Below, one piece after another: positions 32,192 to 40,152 of a stretch of DNA of 64,000 nucleotides. Source of the DNA: Pseudoduganella violacea (lineage in GTDB: Bacteria; Pseudomonadota; Gammaproteobacteria; Burkholderiales; Burkholderiaceae_D); contig NZ_JACHXD010000015.1 of the NCBI RefSeq assembly GCF_014191875.1, positions 62,001 to 126,000 on the forward strand, in the 5' to 3' direction. Both the position numbers and the translations under genes were made by a program. Every line of letters begins with the position of its first letter. Position 1 is the first letter of the stretch. Under the pieces are notes generated by a model that had not been told where the DNA came from, ran no database searches, and was given only the letters and a program-made list of their open reading frames with translations.

Positions 32192-33025
32192 TCAGTAGTA
32201 GTTGCCCATCAGGGAGGCGGCTTCGATCAGCAGGATCACGGAGAACATGCGGACCATATCGGCCAGGCCGTGGGTGCCGTGGGCGCGTCCGAACAGCGGA
32301 TTGGCCGCGCCATGGTAGTAAGAGGAAGCCAGCGGAATCACGCCCACGGCAAAGCTGAAGAACAGGATTTTCAGCGCCAGGATCATGGACACGGCAGGAT
32401 TGAAGATATGTCCCACCACCCGCGTATAGCTTTGCAAGGCCCATGGCGTAAAGCCATAGATCACCAGATAGGCCAGCACCAGGGTCAGCACGCAGCTGAC
32501 CGCCGCCAGCAGCCAGACGGCGAAGACGCCGGCCGCCGCGCGCGGGAAGAACTCCGTTTGCAGGGCGTCGCGCGCGTCGAGGCGGGTCGGGATGCCGCTG
32601 GCCGAAGCCGCCGCCAGCCGCATCTGCGCGAACTCCACGCCGGCCGGCAGGGTGCTGCGCAGGGCCACGAACAGGGCCGCCGTGAGCGGGATCAGTTCCA
32701 GCACCAGCACCCGCACCACCATCTCCAGCGCATAGCGCGACAGGCCGTAGCTGAGCGAAGTCACCACCACGATGCGGATGATGACAAGGCTGATCAAGGC
32801 CGAGAGCACGGAGAACCACAGCAGATTGGGCGCGGTCGCCACCACCAGGTGGTGGGCGATCCAGCGCCGCCGGGAACTGGCGTAAGTGGAGGGAGCGAAG
32901 GCGCGCGAAATAATCAGCGCCGCGAATTGCAGCAGCCGCCACCAGCTCGTCAGCCAGCCGATGGCGGAACGATGCATGCGCCGCAGCGGCGGATAGGACG
33001 ATGCGTTGGTGCTCATGAGGGACAT
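32192..33025 (-). CDS. MlaE-type ABC transporter permease
   Basis: A 277-residue multi-pass permease of the MlaE family that, with an MlaF ATPase and MlaD protein, moves phospholipid across the envelope. Diagnostic segments are LISLVIIRIVVVTSLSYG, RVLVLELIPLTAALFVALRS and GVIPLASSYYHGAANP, split by five or six membrane helices. The start ATG 33023-33025 has GGAG 7 bases before it. The usual ATPase gene (mlaF) is missing from this operon and from the window, so the nucleotide-binding partner must be elsewhere, or the set works differently. Confidence 0.9.
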   Translation of the reverse strand: MSLMSTNASSYPPLRRMHRSAIGWLTSWWRLLQFAALIISRAFAPSTYASSRRRWIAHHLVVATAPNLLWFSVLSALISLVIIRIVVVTSLSYGLSRYALEMVVRVLVLELIPLTAALFVALRSTLPAGVEFAQMRLAAASASGIPTRLDARDALQTEFFPRAAAGVFAVWLLAAVSCVLTLVLAYLVIYGFTPWALQSYTRVVGHIFNPAVSMILALKILFFSFAVGVIPLASSYYHGAANPLFGRAHGTHGLADMVRMFSVILLIEAASLMGNYY

Positions 33026-33039
33026 CTTAGCACTCCGCC

Positions 33040-33906
33040 TTATTTGCCGGGGAACGATTCAATAATGGCATCGGCCACGGCGCGCACGCGCGCGCTGCGA
33101 TTCAAGTCGCTGTGCATCACGAGGTACATATCGTAGCTGTGCTCCCGCTGCGGCCAGATGCGCTTCAGGCGCGGGTCGGCGTCGGCCATATGGGTGGGCA
33201 GTTCGCCGATGCCAAGTCCGGCGCGGGTGGCTTCCAGCAGCATCAAGCCGGTATTGACCTCCATCGCCACGCGCGCATTGTGTACCGGCTCGCCGCAGAT
33301 TTTCTCGGCATGGCGCGGCGCCACCGAGGCGTGGTAGATGACGATATCGTGGCCCGCCAAGCCCGTGCCGGGCTGCGGCTCGCCGCGTTGCTTGAGGTAG
33401 GAGCGCGTGGCGTACAAGCCCGCCGCGCGCCGCGCCAGGTGGCGCGAGATCAGGTCGGGACTGGTGGGCTTCACCGTGCGCACGGCCAGGTCGGCCTCGC
33501 GCCGGGTCAGGCTGGATATCTGGGTGTCGACCGACATTACGATGCGGATGTCGGGGTGCTTTTTATGCAGGCGGTGCATGGCGTCGATGACGAAGTGGGC
33601 GGCCATGGTATCGGTGGTGGCCAAGCGCACCACGCCGGACAGGCGGTTGTCGATGCCCTGCATTTCGCGTTGCAGCTGGTGCGCCGCCTGTTCCATCAAT
33701 TCGGCCGAGCGCCGCGCCGTCTCGCCGGCCGGCGTCGGCACATAGCCGTCCGGCGTGCGCAGGAAAAGGCGCGCGTTCAAGCTGCTTTCCATGGCCGCCA
33801 GGCGGCGTCCCACCGTGGCCTGGTCGACGCCCAACTGCGCCGCCGCGCCGCGCAAAGTGCCGGCGCGGCAGAGCGCCAGAAAGATGCGCGCGTGGTCCCA
33901 ATCCAT
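33040..33906 (-). CDS. LysR family transcriptional regulator
   Basis: A 288-residue regulator from ATG 33904-33906, with GGAGGG just upstream. The N-terminal helix-turn-helix (about 1-62) includes CRAGTLRGAAAQLGVDQATVGRRLAAMES; the C-terminal effector domain (about 90-288) begins GVVRLATTDTMAAHFVI. It is divergently transcribed from a DHA2 efflux gene with two dyads between, the classic layout for a LysR protein controlling its neighbour. The inducer is unknown; an antimicrobial pumped by the transporter is possible. It abuts the mlaE-like gene, 14 bases away, but is not obviously linked in role. Confidence 0.93.
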   Translation of the reverse strand: MDWDHARIFLALCRAGTLRGAAAQLGVDQATVGRRLAAMESSLNARLFLRTPDGYVPTPAGETARRSAELMEQAAHQLQREMQGIDNRLSGVVRLATTDTMAAHFVIDAMHRLHKKHPDIRIVMSVDTQISSLTRREADLAVRTVKPTSPDLISRHLARRAAGLYATRSYLKQRGEPQPGTGLAGHDIVIYHASVAPRHAEKICGEPVHNARVAMEVNTGLMLLEATRAGLGIGELPTHMADADPRLKRIWPQREHSYDMYLVMHSDLNRSARVRAVADAIIESFPGK

Positions 33907-33926
33907 TTTCCCTCCCGATCGTGATT

Positions 33927-33979
33927 CGTGATGCAATTTTGCATCACGATGCCGATATGATGCCTCTTTACTGCATCAT
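33927..33979. promoter_or_regulatory. LysR-type operator region with two related dyads
   Basis: Dyad 1 CGTGATGCAA-TT-TTGCATCACG has perfect 10-base arms (33927-33936, 33939-33948). Dyad 2 ATGATGC-N9-GCATCAT (33957-33979) repeats the same TGATGC half-site. Both lie between the divergent LysR and MFS genes, so they are probably the regulator's binding and activation sites. Confidence 0.75.
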
Positions 33980-34015
33980 GAAGCAGAATTAGTATCGATG
34001 CAAGGAGGAAACATC

Positions 34016-35386
34016 GTGCTCTTATTTACCCTGGCCATCGGTTTTGTGATGGCAATGATCGACGTAACCGCCGTGAACACGGCTTTAGGCAGCATTTCGG
34101 CCGACCTGCAGGTGCCGCTATCGGGCCTGGTGTGGGTGGTGGACGGCTACACCCTGACGTTTGCCGCCTTCCTGCTCGCGGGCGGCGCGCTGGCCGATCG
34201 CATCGGTGCGCGCCAGACCTACCAGGGCGGCCTGCTGGTCTTCGTCGCCGGTTCGCTGGCCTGCGCGCTGGCCCCTAGCGGCAGCACCCTGGTCGCCGCG
34301 CGGTTGCTGCAAGGCACGGGCGCGGCGCTCTTCATGCCCAGCTCGCTGAGTCTGCTGACCCACGCCGCACCCGATGACGCGGCGCGCACCCGCATGGTCG
34401 GCACCTGGTCGGCCCTGGTGGGCTGCGCCGCCACCATCGGACCGCTGGTGGGCGGCCTGCTGGTGCACGAATTCGGCTGGCGCAGCGTGTTTTGGATTAA
34501 TCTGCCGCTGGGACTAGCCGGCATCGTGCTGGCGCAAATGCTGGCGCCGGCGCCGGCCGCGCATCGGCGTCCGCTTTCGATGCTCAGTCATGTGCTGGGC
34601 GTGCTGACGCTGGCCGCGCTGAGTTTCCTGCTGATCGAAGGGCCGGTGCGGGGCTGGATTTCGCCCTCGGTAGCCGTCGCCGCTATCTCAGCCTTGCTGT
34701 TTGCCGCCGTGCTGGTCTGGCGCGAGCGCGCCGCGGCGCATCCGATCCTGCCGCGTGCGCTGTTGGACAGCAGCAGCTTCGCCGCCGCCAACTTCACCGG
34801 CTTCCTGATCAACTTCGCCGTATTCGGCCAGATCTTCCTGCTCAGCCTATTCTTCCAGCAGGCGCACGGTTCCAATGCCTTGGAAACGGGGATGAAGATC
34901 CTGCCCATGCTGGCGGCCAGCACCATCGGCAATTTCCTGTCCGGCCGCGTCATCGCGCGCACCGGCACCCGGCCCTCGCTGCTGGGCGGTCTGGCCGTCA
35001 GTGCGGTGATGGGCGCGGTGCTGACCCGCAGCGGGCCGCACACGCCCTATCTCTTGATGATGGCCGGCGTGCTCGTGATGTACTTGGCGATTGGCCTCGC
35101 CATTCCCGCCATGACCACCACCGTGATGCAGGTCGCGGGCAAGGTCCACGCCAACATCGCCGCCGCCGCGCTGAACGCCAACCGCCAGATCGGCGCCCTG
35201 GTCGGCGTCGCCGCCATGGGCAGCATCCTGCACGCGGTGGGCGACTGGGGCTGGCGCCTGACGCTCGGCTTCGGCGCCATCGGCCTCGCGTATGCCATCG
35301 CCTGCCTGCTGGTACACCAGCACGTCCGCCAGCACCAGCGCCAAAGCAGCACCGACCCCGACGCCACCCTGCAGGCTGGACACTAA
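34016..35386 (+). CDS. DHA2 family MFS drug/metabolite exporter
   Basis: A multi-helix inner-membrane proton antiporter of the EmrB/QacA type. It opens with IGFVMAMIDVTAVNTALGSI and has the motif-A-like GALADRIGARQTYQGG, motif C GPLVGGLLVHEFGWRSVFWINLPLG and later GRVIARTGTRPSLLGGL. The preferred start is GTG 34016 (456 residues), which has a perfect AAGGAGG at 34002-34008 with 7-base spacing; ATG 33998 would place that ribosome site inside the gene. Regulation by the divergent LysR protein through the intervening dyads is likely. No EmrA-like partner is present, so it probably acts alone. Confidence 0.9.
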   Translation: MLLFTLAIGFVMAMIDVTAVNTALGSISADLQVPLSGLVWVVDGYTLTFAAFLLAGGALADRIGARQTYQGGLLVFVAGSLACALAPSGSTLVAARLLQGTGAALFMPSSLSLLTHAAPDDAARTRMVGTWSALVGCAATIGPLVGGLLVHEFGWRSVFWINLPLGLAGIVLAQMLAPAPAAHRRPLSMLSHVLGVLTLAALSFLLIEGPVRGWISPSVAVAAISALLFAAVLVWRERAAAHPILPRALLDSSSFAAANFTGFLINFAVFGQIFLLSLFFQQAHGSNALETGMKILPMLAASTIGNFLSGRVIARTGTRPSLLGGLAVSAVMGAVLTRSGPHTPYLLMMAGVLVMYLAIGLAIPAMTTTVMQVAGKVHANIAAAALNANRQIGALVGVAAMGSILHAVGDWGWRLTLGFGAIGLAYAIACLLVHQHVRQHQRQSSTDPDATLQAGH

Positions 35387-35399
35387 GCCCGCAGCCCGC

Positions 35400-35473
35400 G
35401 TTTGATCTAAATCAGCAAATGTCCAACCCTGGTGTCAGGCACTAGGGTGGGACATTCTTTGATTTAGATCAAC
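35400..35473. repeat. Dispersed palindromic repeat, copy 2
   Basis: Outer arms GTTTGATCTAAATCA (35400-35414) and TGATTTAGATCAAC (35460-35473) enclose inner arms from ATGTCC (35419) to GGACAT (ending 35455). Its first 24 inner bases from ATGTCC to GGCAC are identical to copy 1. The outer GATCTAAATCA/TGATTTAGATC pairing is perfect over 11 bases. It lies 14 bases after the MFS stop, in a convergent gap, and a CTTT run follows the right arm. Confidence 0.85.
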
Positions 35474-35544
35474 TAATGTCCTACTCCAGTGCCTCGGCGG
35501 CCCCGCCTGACACCAGGGTGGACATTGTTTGATTTGGCGCAAAC
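35466..35544. repeat. Dispersed palindromic repeat, copy 3 (inverted, with loop insertion)
   Basis: Lies head-on beside copy 2, sharing its GATCAAC edge. ATGTCC (35476-35481) and GGACAT (35520-35525) bound it. Its right half is the reverse complement of the copy-1/2 left half with one base missing (GCCTGACACC then AGGGTGGACAT), and about 11 extra G/C-rich bases (TCGGCGGCCCC) sit in the loop. It ends 9 bases before the ribB stop, so it may terminate ribB. Confidence 0.75.
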
Positions 35545-35553
35545 GGGGAGGGC

Positions 35554-36198
35554 TTAGCCGTGTTGGCGGCGCCAGGCGATGAGCTCGGCGATGGTGAGGA
35601 TGGGCATGGCGTGCTCTTCGGCGAAGCGTTCGATGGCTTCGCCGCGCATCATGGTGCCGTCGGGGTTCATCAGCTCGCACAGTACGCCGTAGGGCGGCAG
35701 GCCGGCCATGCGGGCCAGGTCGACCGAGCCTTCGGTGTGGCCGGCGCGCTCGAGCACGCCGCCGGGCGCGGCGCGCAGCGGGAAGATGTGGCCGGGACGG
35801 ACGATGTCTGCGGGCTTGGCGTTGCGCGCGGTGGCGGCGCGGATGGTGGTGACGCGGTCGGCGGCCGAAACGCCCGTCGTGACGCCGTCGCGCGCTTCGA
35901 TGGAGACGGTGAACGGGGTGCCGAAGCGGCTGCCGTTTTCGGCGGCCATGGGCGGCAGTTCCAGCTCGCGCACCTTGTCGGCGGGCAGGCACAGGCAGAC
36001 GATGCCGCTGCATTCGCGGATCAGCAGGGCCATGCTTTCCACCGTCAGCTTGTCGGCGGCGAGGATCAGGTCGGCTTCGTTTTCGCGGTCGAAATCGTCC
36101 AGCAGGATGACCGGCACGCCGGCGCGCATGGCTTCCAGTGCCGCGTGGATGCGGCCTTCCAGGTCGGTGCTATGAAGGGTATAGGAATTGACTAACAT
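35554..36198 (-). CDS. ribB: 3,4-dihydroxy-2-butanone-4-phosphate synthase
   Basis: Converts ribulose 5-phosphate to 3,4-dihydroxy-2-butanone 4-phosphate and formate, supplying the four-carbon unit of riboflavin. From ATG 36196-36198 (AGGAG 8 bases upstream) the protein has 214 residues. Signature elements are ILLDDFDRENEADLILAA with the acidic metal site, the loop FTVSIEARDGVTTGVSAADR, GHIFPLRAAPGGVLERAGHTEGSVDL and GVLCELMNPDGTMM, in parts. It is the single-domain form; a GTP cyclohydrolase II domain is absent. An FMN riboswitch in the leader makes expression flavin-repressed. Confidence 0.96.
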   Translation of the reverse strand: MLVNSYTLHSTDLEGRIHAALEAMRAGVPVILLDDFDRENEADLILAADKLTVESMALLIRECSGIVCLCLPADKVRELELPPMAAENGSRFGTPFTVSIEARDGVTTGVSAADRVTTIRAATARNAKPADIVRPGHIFPLRAAPGGVLERAGHTEGSVDLARMAGLPPYGVLCELMNPDGTMMRGEAIERFAEEHAMPILTIAELIAWRRQHG

Positions 36199-36302
36199 GT
36201 GAAACGCTCCTCGCATAAGTGGGCGAAAAACGCATCAGGGCAAAGCGAATGGACACGGCTTCCCGGGCCGCGAACGGCGCAGGAAATCGCGCAAAGCGCA
36301 CA

Positions 36303-36436
36303 TCTTCTTTCATCCGGACTATACCGTCGGCTCTGGCTTCGCACCAGATCTGCTGACCCTGCTTGCGCAGGCGCTCGCGGGCTTGACCGTTGCCGGTCTT
36401 ACCGCCGGTGGGGAATCGCACCCCGCCCCGAAGACG
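36303..36436 (-). ncRNA. FMN riboswitch (RFN element)
   Basis: In the ribB leader, minus strand, the conserved RFN blocks appear in order: CTTCGGGGCGGGGTGCGA, then TTCCCCACCGGCGGTAA, AGCCCGCGAGCGCC, GTCAGCAGATCTGGTG, CCAGAGCCGACGGTATAG and TCCGGATGAAAGAAGA. This is the six-helix FMN aptamer. About 105 bases separate it from the ribB start; no clear T-run terminator is visible in that stretch, so control of translation initiation is more likely than attenuation. Confidence 0.96.
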
Positions 36437-36590
36437 TATGGTTAAATTGTGCCCGTCACCATGACGGGCTGGGGCATTGTAGCAGCGCCACAAAAAATTT
36501 GCTTATGAGGAAAGCTTCTAGCACAAAGATGTTGCTCTAGTGTATTGTTGTTACCCTTGCCAAATTGGCTATCCAGAAAAGCACCATTGC

Positions 36591-39413
36591 ATGAAAACTT
36601 CTCTTCGCCTCATTTCCGCCGCCGTGCTGTTCAGCTGCTCGTTGCTGGCCCAGGCCGACATCAAGCTGGGCGACAAGCTGCCCGTATCGCCCGCCGTCAA
36701 GGTCGGCAAGCTGCCGAACGGCCTGACTTACTACATCCAGAAGAATGCGCGTCCGGAAAAGCGGCTGGAGCTGCGCCTGGTGGTGAAGGCTGGTTCCATC
36801 CTGGAGGATGAAGACCAGCGCGGCCTGGCCCACTTCACCGAGCATATGGCCTTCAACGGCAGCACGAATTTCAAGAAGAATGAGCTGATTTCCTACCTGC
36901 AGTCGATTGGGGTGCGCTTCGGCGCCGATTTGAATGCCTATACCAGCTTCGACGAAACCGTCTACATGCTGCCGATTCCGACCGATAAGAAGGAAAACGT
37001 GGAAACCGGCTTCCAGGTGCTGGAAGACTGGGCGCACGGCGTGGCCTTCAAGGACGAAGCCATCGAGAGCGAGCGTGGGGTGGTGCTGGAAGAGGAGCGT
37101 CAGGGCAAGGGCGCCATGGACCGCATCAACAAGGTGCTGTATCCGAAGCTGCTGAACGGTTCGCGCTACGCCAACCGTCTGCCGATCGGCAAGGCCGAGG
37201 TGCTGCGCACCTTCAAGCCGGAGGCGATCCGCCGCTTCTACCGCGACTGGTATCGCCCCGACCTGATGGCGGTGATCGCGGTCGGCGATATCGAGCCGGC
37301 CGAGGCGGAAAAACTGATCCAGGCCCACTTCGGACGTCTGAAGAATCCAGCCAAGCCGCGCGCGCGCCAATACGCCAAGGTGCCGACCTACAGCAAGCCG
37401 GAAGGCGTGGTCATCACCGATCCCGAGGCGGGCGGCAATGCGGTCATGATCCGCTATCCAATCTTCGCCAAGGGTGAAGGCCAGACTTATGGCGACTACC
37501 GCGCCAAGCTGGTCGAAGGCCTGTATACCGGCATGCTGAACCAGCGCATCGCCGAACTGACGCAGCAGGCCAATCCGCCTTTCCTGTTCGGCGGCGCGGC
37601 CACGGACCAGGTGGTGTCGGGCTACCACGCCTTCAGCACGCGCGCCGTGCTGGGCAAGGACGGCGCCGTGCCGGCCATCACGGCCCTGCTGCAGGAAGAG
37701 CAGCGCGCGCGCCAGTTCGGCTTCAGTGCCGAGGAACTGGAGCGCGGCAAGAAGCGCATCCTGCGCGGTATAGAACGTCAGTATCTGGAGCGCGAGAAGT
37801 CGGAGTCGGGCGCTTTCGTCAGCGAGTACACGCGCAATTTCCTGACGCAGGAAACCATGTCCGGCATTGAGCATGAATACAGCATCACCAATGAACTGGT
37901 GCCGAAGATCTCGCTGGAAGAAGTCAACGCCGCCTACCGTAAGGCGGTGCCGGCGCAAAAGAACAAACTGGTGGTGTATACGGGCGTGAGCAAGGCGCAG
38001 ACCGCGCTGCCGACATCGGCCGAGCTGCTCGCCGCGGCCGCCGCGGCCGAGAAGCAGACCCTGACGGCGCATGAGGAAAAACAGCTGGCCAGCCAGTTGA
38101 TGGACGCCGCGCCGCAAGGCGGCAGCATCGTCAGCGAAAGCGTGAACGCCAAGCTGGGCACGACGGAGCTGGTGCTGGGCAATGGCGTGAAGGTGGTGCT
38201 GAAGCCGAGCGACTTCAAGAACGACCAGGTGCAGCTGGGCGGTTCGCGCTTCGGCGGCCAGTCCCTGTACGGCGTGGCCGATGTGCAGAATGCGCGCTAC
38301 GCGTCCAGCATCGTCGGCCAGATGGGCGTCAAGAATCTGAGCCCGCTCGATTTGAGCAAAGTCCTGGCCGGCAAGACGGCGCGCGTCTCCCTGAACATTG
38401 GCGAGCTGTCCGAGTTCGTCAGCGGCGGTTCGGGCAGCGCCGATATCGAAACCATGTTGCAGCTGGTGTACCTGGGCATGACCCAGCCGCGCCGCGACGA
38501 AGCGCTGTTCCAGGCCTTTATCGGGCGCCAGAAGGAAATAGCCGGCAATTCCCAGGCCGTGCCGGAAGTGAGCTTCATGAACGCCTTCGTCAAGACCATG
38601 TTCAACGATAATCCGCTGGCTCCGGGCTTGCCCAAGCCGGAGGACTTCGACAAGGTGCAGCTGGACCGCGTGCTGGAAATCTACCGCGAGCGTTTCTCCA
38701 GCGCGCGCGGCTTCACCTTCAACCTGGTGGGCAGCTTCGACGTGGAAAAGGTCAAGCCGCTGTTGGCCAGCTATCTGGGCACGCTGCCGGCCGGCGAGAT
38801 CGTCAGCGAATTCAAGGACCGTGGCGTGCGTCCGGTGCGCGGCGTGGTCAAGCGCGAAGTGCTCAAGGGTAAAGAGCAAAAGAGCCTGGTGATGTTGACC
38901 TTTACCGGCGATGCCGAGTACTCTGCCGAGGCCCAGCTGCGCTTGCAGGCGCTGATGGAGGTGCTGAACATCAAGGTCAACGAAGTGCTGCGCGAGCAGA
39001 AAGGCTTGATCTATAGCGGCGGCTTCCATGGTGCCCTGCACAAGCAGCCGTATGGCGCGTATTCGGTCACGCTGAACCTGCCTTGCGGCCCGGAGAATGT
39101 GGACAAGGTGGTGGCCGCCGCGCTGGAGGAAATCCGCAAGGTGCAGGAAAACGGCCCCGAGGCGGCCGACCTGGCCAAGGTGAAGGAAGGCTGGAGCAAG
39201 GGCGATCTGCGCGCCATGCGCGAGAACGGCCACTGGCTGTCGCATCTGCAGGCGGTGCAGCAGGATGGCCGTGATCCCGACGCCATCCTGACTCGCGTCG
39301 CGCGCGGCAACGCCATCACGGCGCAGGAGGTGCAGGCCACGGCCAAGCGCTACCTCGATCTGGAAAACTATGTGCAGATGGTGCTGAAACCGGAGCCGAA
39401 AGCCGGCGAATGA
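36591..39413 (+). CDS. M16 family zinc metalloprotease, exported
   Basis: A 940-residue two-half insulinase/pitrilysin-type protease. The chosen ATG 36591 starts MKTSLRLISAAVLFSCSLLAQAD, a clean signal peptide, so it is periplasmic. The inverted zinc motif is His81-Phe-Thr-Glu84-His85 (HFTEHMAFNG) with the distal glutamate in ESERGVVLEEE (about 160-169). Domains M16, M16_C (YRDWYRPDLMAVIAVGDIE), then a second inactive half (from about 470) follow, as in pitrilysin/PqqL-like peptidases. The gene is alone, divergent from ribB. The substrate is not predictable. Confidence 0.93.
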   Translation: MKTSLRLISAAVLFSCSLLAQADIKLGDKLPVSPAVKVGKLPNGLTYYIQKNARPEKRLELRLVVKAGSILEDEDQRGLAHFTEHMAFNGSTNFKKNELISYLQSIGVRFGADLNAYTSFDETVYMLPIPTDKKENVETGFQVLEDWAHGVAFKDEAIESERGVVLEEERQGKGAMDRINKVLYPKLLNGSRYANRLPIGKAEVLRTFKPEAIRRFYRDWYRPDLMAVIAVGDIEPAEAEKLIQAHFGRLKNPAKPRARQYAKVPTYSKPEGVVITDPEAGGNAVMIRYPIFAKGEGQTYGDYRAKLVEGLYTGMLNQRIAELTQQANPPFLFGGAATDQVVSGYHAFSTRAVLGKDGAVPAITALLQEEQRARQFGFSAEELERGKKRILRGIERQYLEREKSESGAFVSEYTRNFLTQETMSGIEHEYSITNELVPKISLEEVNAAYRKAVPAQKNKLVVYTGVSKAQTALPTSAELLAAAAAAEKQTLTAHEEKQLASQLMDAAPQGGSIVSESVNAKLGTTELVLGNGVKVVLKPSDFKNDQVQLGGSRFGGQSLYGVADVQNARYASSIVGQMGVKNLSPLDLSKVLAGKTARVSLNIGELSEFVSGGSGSADIETMLQLVYLGMTQPRRDEALFQAFIGRQKEIAGNSQAVPEVSFMNAFVKTMFNDNPLAPGLPKPEDFDKVQLDRVLEIYRERFSSARGFTFNLVGSFDVEKVKPLLASYLGTLPAGEIVSEFKDRGVRPVRGVVKREVLKGKEQKSLVMLTFTGDAEYSAEAQLRLQALMEVLNIKVNEVLREQKGLIYSGGFHGALHKQPYGAYSVTLNLPCGPENVDKVVAAALEEIRKVQENGPEAADLAKVKEGWSKGDLRAMRENGHWLSHLQAVQQDGRDPDAILTRVARGNAITAQEVQATAKRYLDLENYVQMVLKPEPKAGE

Positions 39414-39531
39414 TGTTGGCGCAGGCCCGGACCTGAGCCGCCGCGCCGGCAGCCGCGTGCTGCCGGCGCGCTCCCTGGATTATGTGATAGTCTTGCGCTT
39501 CTGATAATTCCATCAAAGGGGGGAGACATCC

Positions 39532-40059
39532 ATGATTAAAAAAATCAGCCTCGGCCTCATCGTCATTCTGCTCGTGATTCTTGGCCTGGCCGCCTCCAAG
39601 CCGGACACCTTCACCGTGCAGCGCAGCGCCACCATCAAGGCGCCGCCCGAAAAAATCGTCGCCTACCTGAACGACTTCCACAACTGGCAAGCCTGGTCGC
39701 CGTGGGAGAAGCTCGACCCGAAAATGCAGCGCACCTTCGAAGGCCCGCAGAGCGGTAAGGGCGCCGTCTACGCCTGGAACGGCAACGACGAGGTGGGCCA
39801 GGGCCGCATGGAGATCATCGACAACGCCAGCCCGGCCAAGGTCGGCATCAAGCTCGAATTCATACGCCCCTTCGCTTCGCAGAACAGTTCCGACTTCAGC
39901 TTGCAGCCGAACGGCGACGGCACCCAGGTCAACTGGTCCATGAGCGGTCCCATGCCTTTCGTCTCGAAGCTCATGAGCGTCTTCGTCAGCATGGACAAGA
40001 TGATCGGCAAGGATTTCGAAAAAGGCCTGGCGCAGCTGAAGACGGTCGCCGAGAAATAG
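39532..40059 (+). CDS. SRPBCC family protein with membrane anchor
   Basis: A 175-residue START/SRPBCC-fold protein, a helix-grip fold that holds hydrophobic ligands. Residues 1-22 (KKISLGLIVILLVILGLAAS) form a signal anchor, so the domain lies in the periplasm or on the membrane. The fold starts with TFTVQRSATIKAPPEKIVAYLNDFHNWQAWSPWEK in pieces, and has the strand GTQVNWSMSGPMPF. The ligand is unknown. The ATG follows GGGGGGAG. It is followed 93 bases later by a small exported protein gene. Confidence 0.88.
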   Translation: MIKKISLGLIVILLVILGLAASKPDTFTVQRSATIKAPPEKIVAYLNDFHNWQAWSPWEKLDPKMQRTFEGPQSGKGAVYAWNGNDEVGQGRMEIIDNASPAKVGIKLEFIRPFASQNSSDFSLQPNGDGTQVNWSMSGPMPFVSKLMSVFVSMDKMIGKDFEKGLAQLKTVAEK

Positions 40060-40152
40060 TGTTGTAGCCCGCGTATGGGGCGCGTGCAAACGGCCTGGCA
40101 GGCATATACTAAAGATATTGCCGCGCAAGCGTCGTTCACGTCGAGGTATGCC

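Noticed and set aside
30464..35544. A transposon or group II intron carrying the repeats
   Set aside because: No transposase or reverse transcriptase lies between the copies; the intervening genes look chromosomal and the repeats are in separate gene gaps.
36537..39245. A 902-residue open frame opposite the M16 protease
   Set aside because: It is the antisense mirror of a GC-rich gene; the translation is rich in His, Gln, Arg and Ala without family motifs, and the plus-strand frame has a signal peptide and HxxEH.
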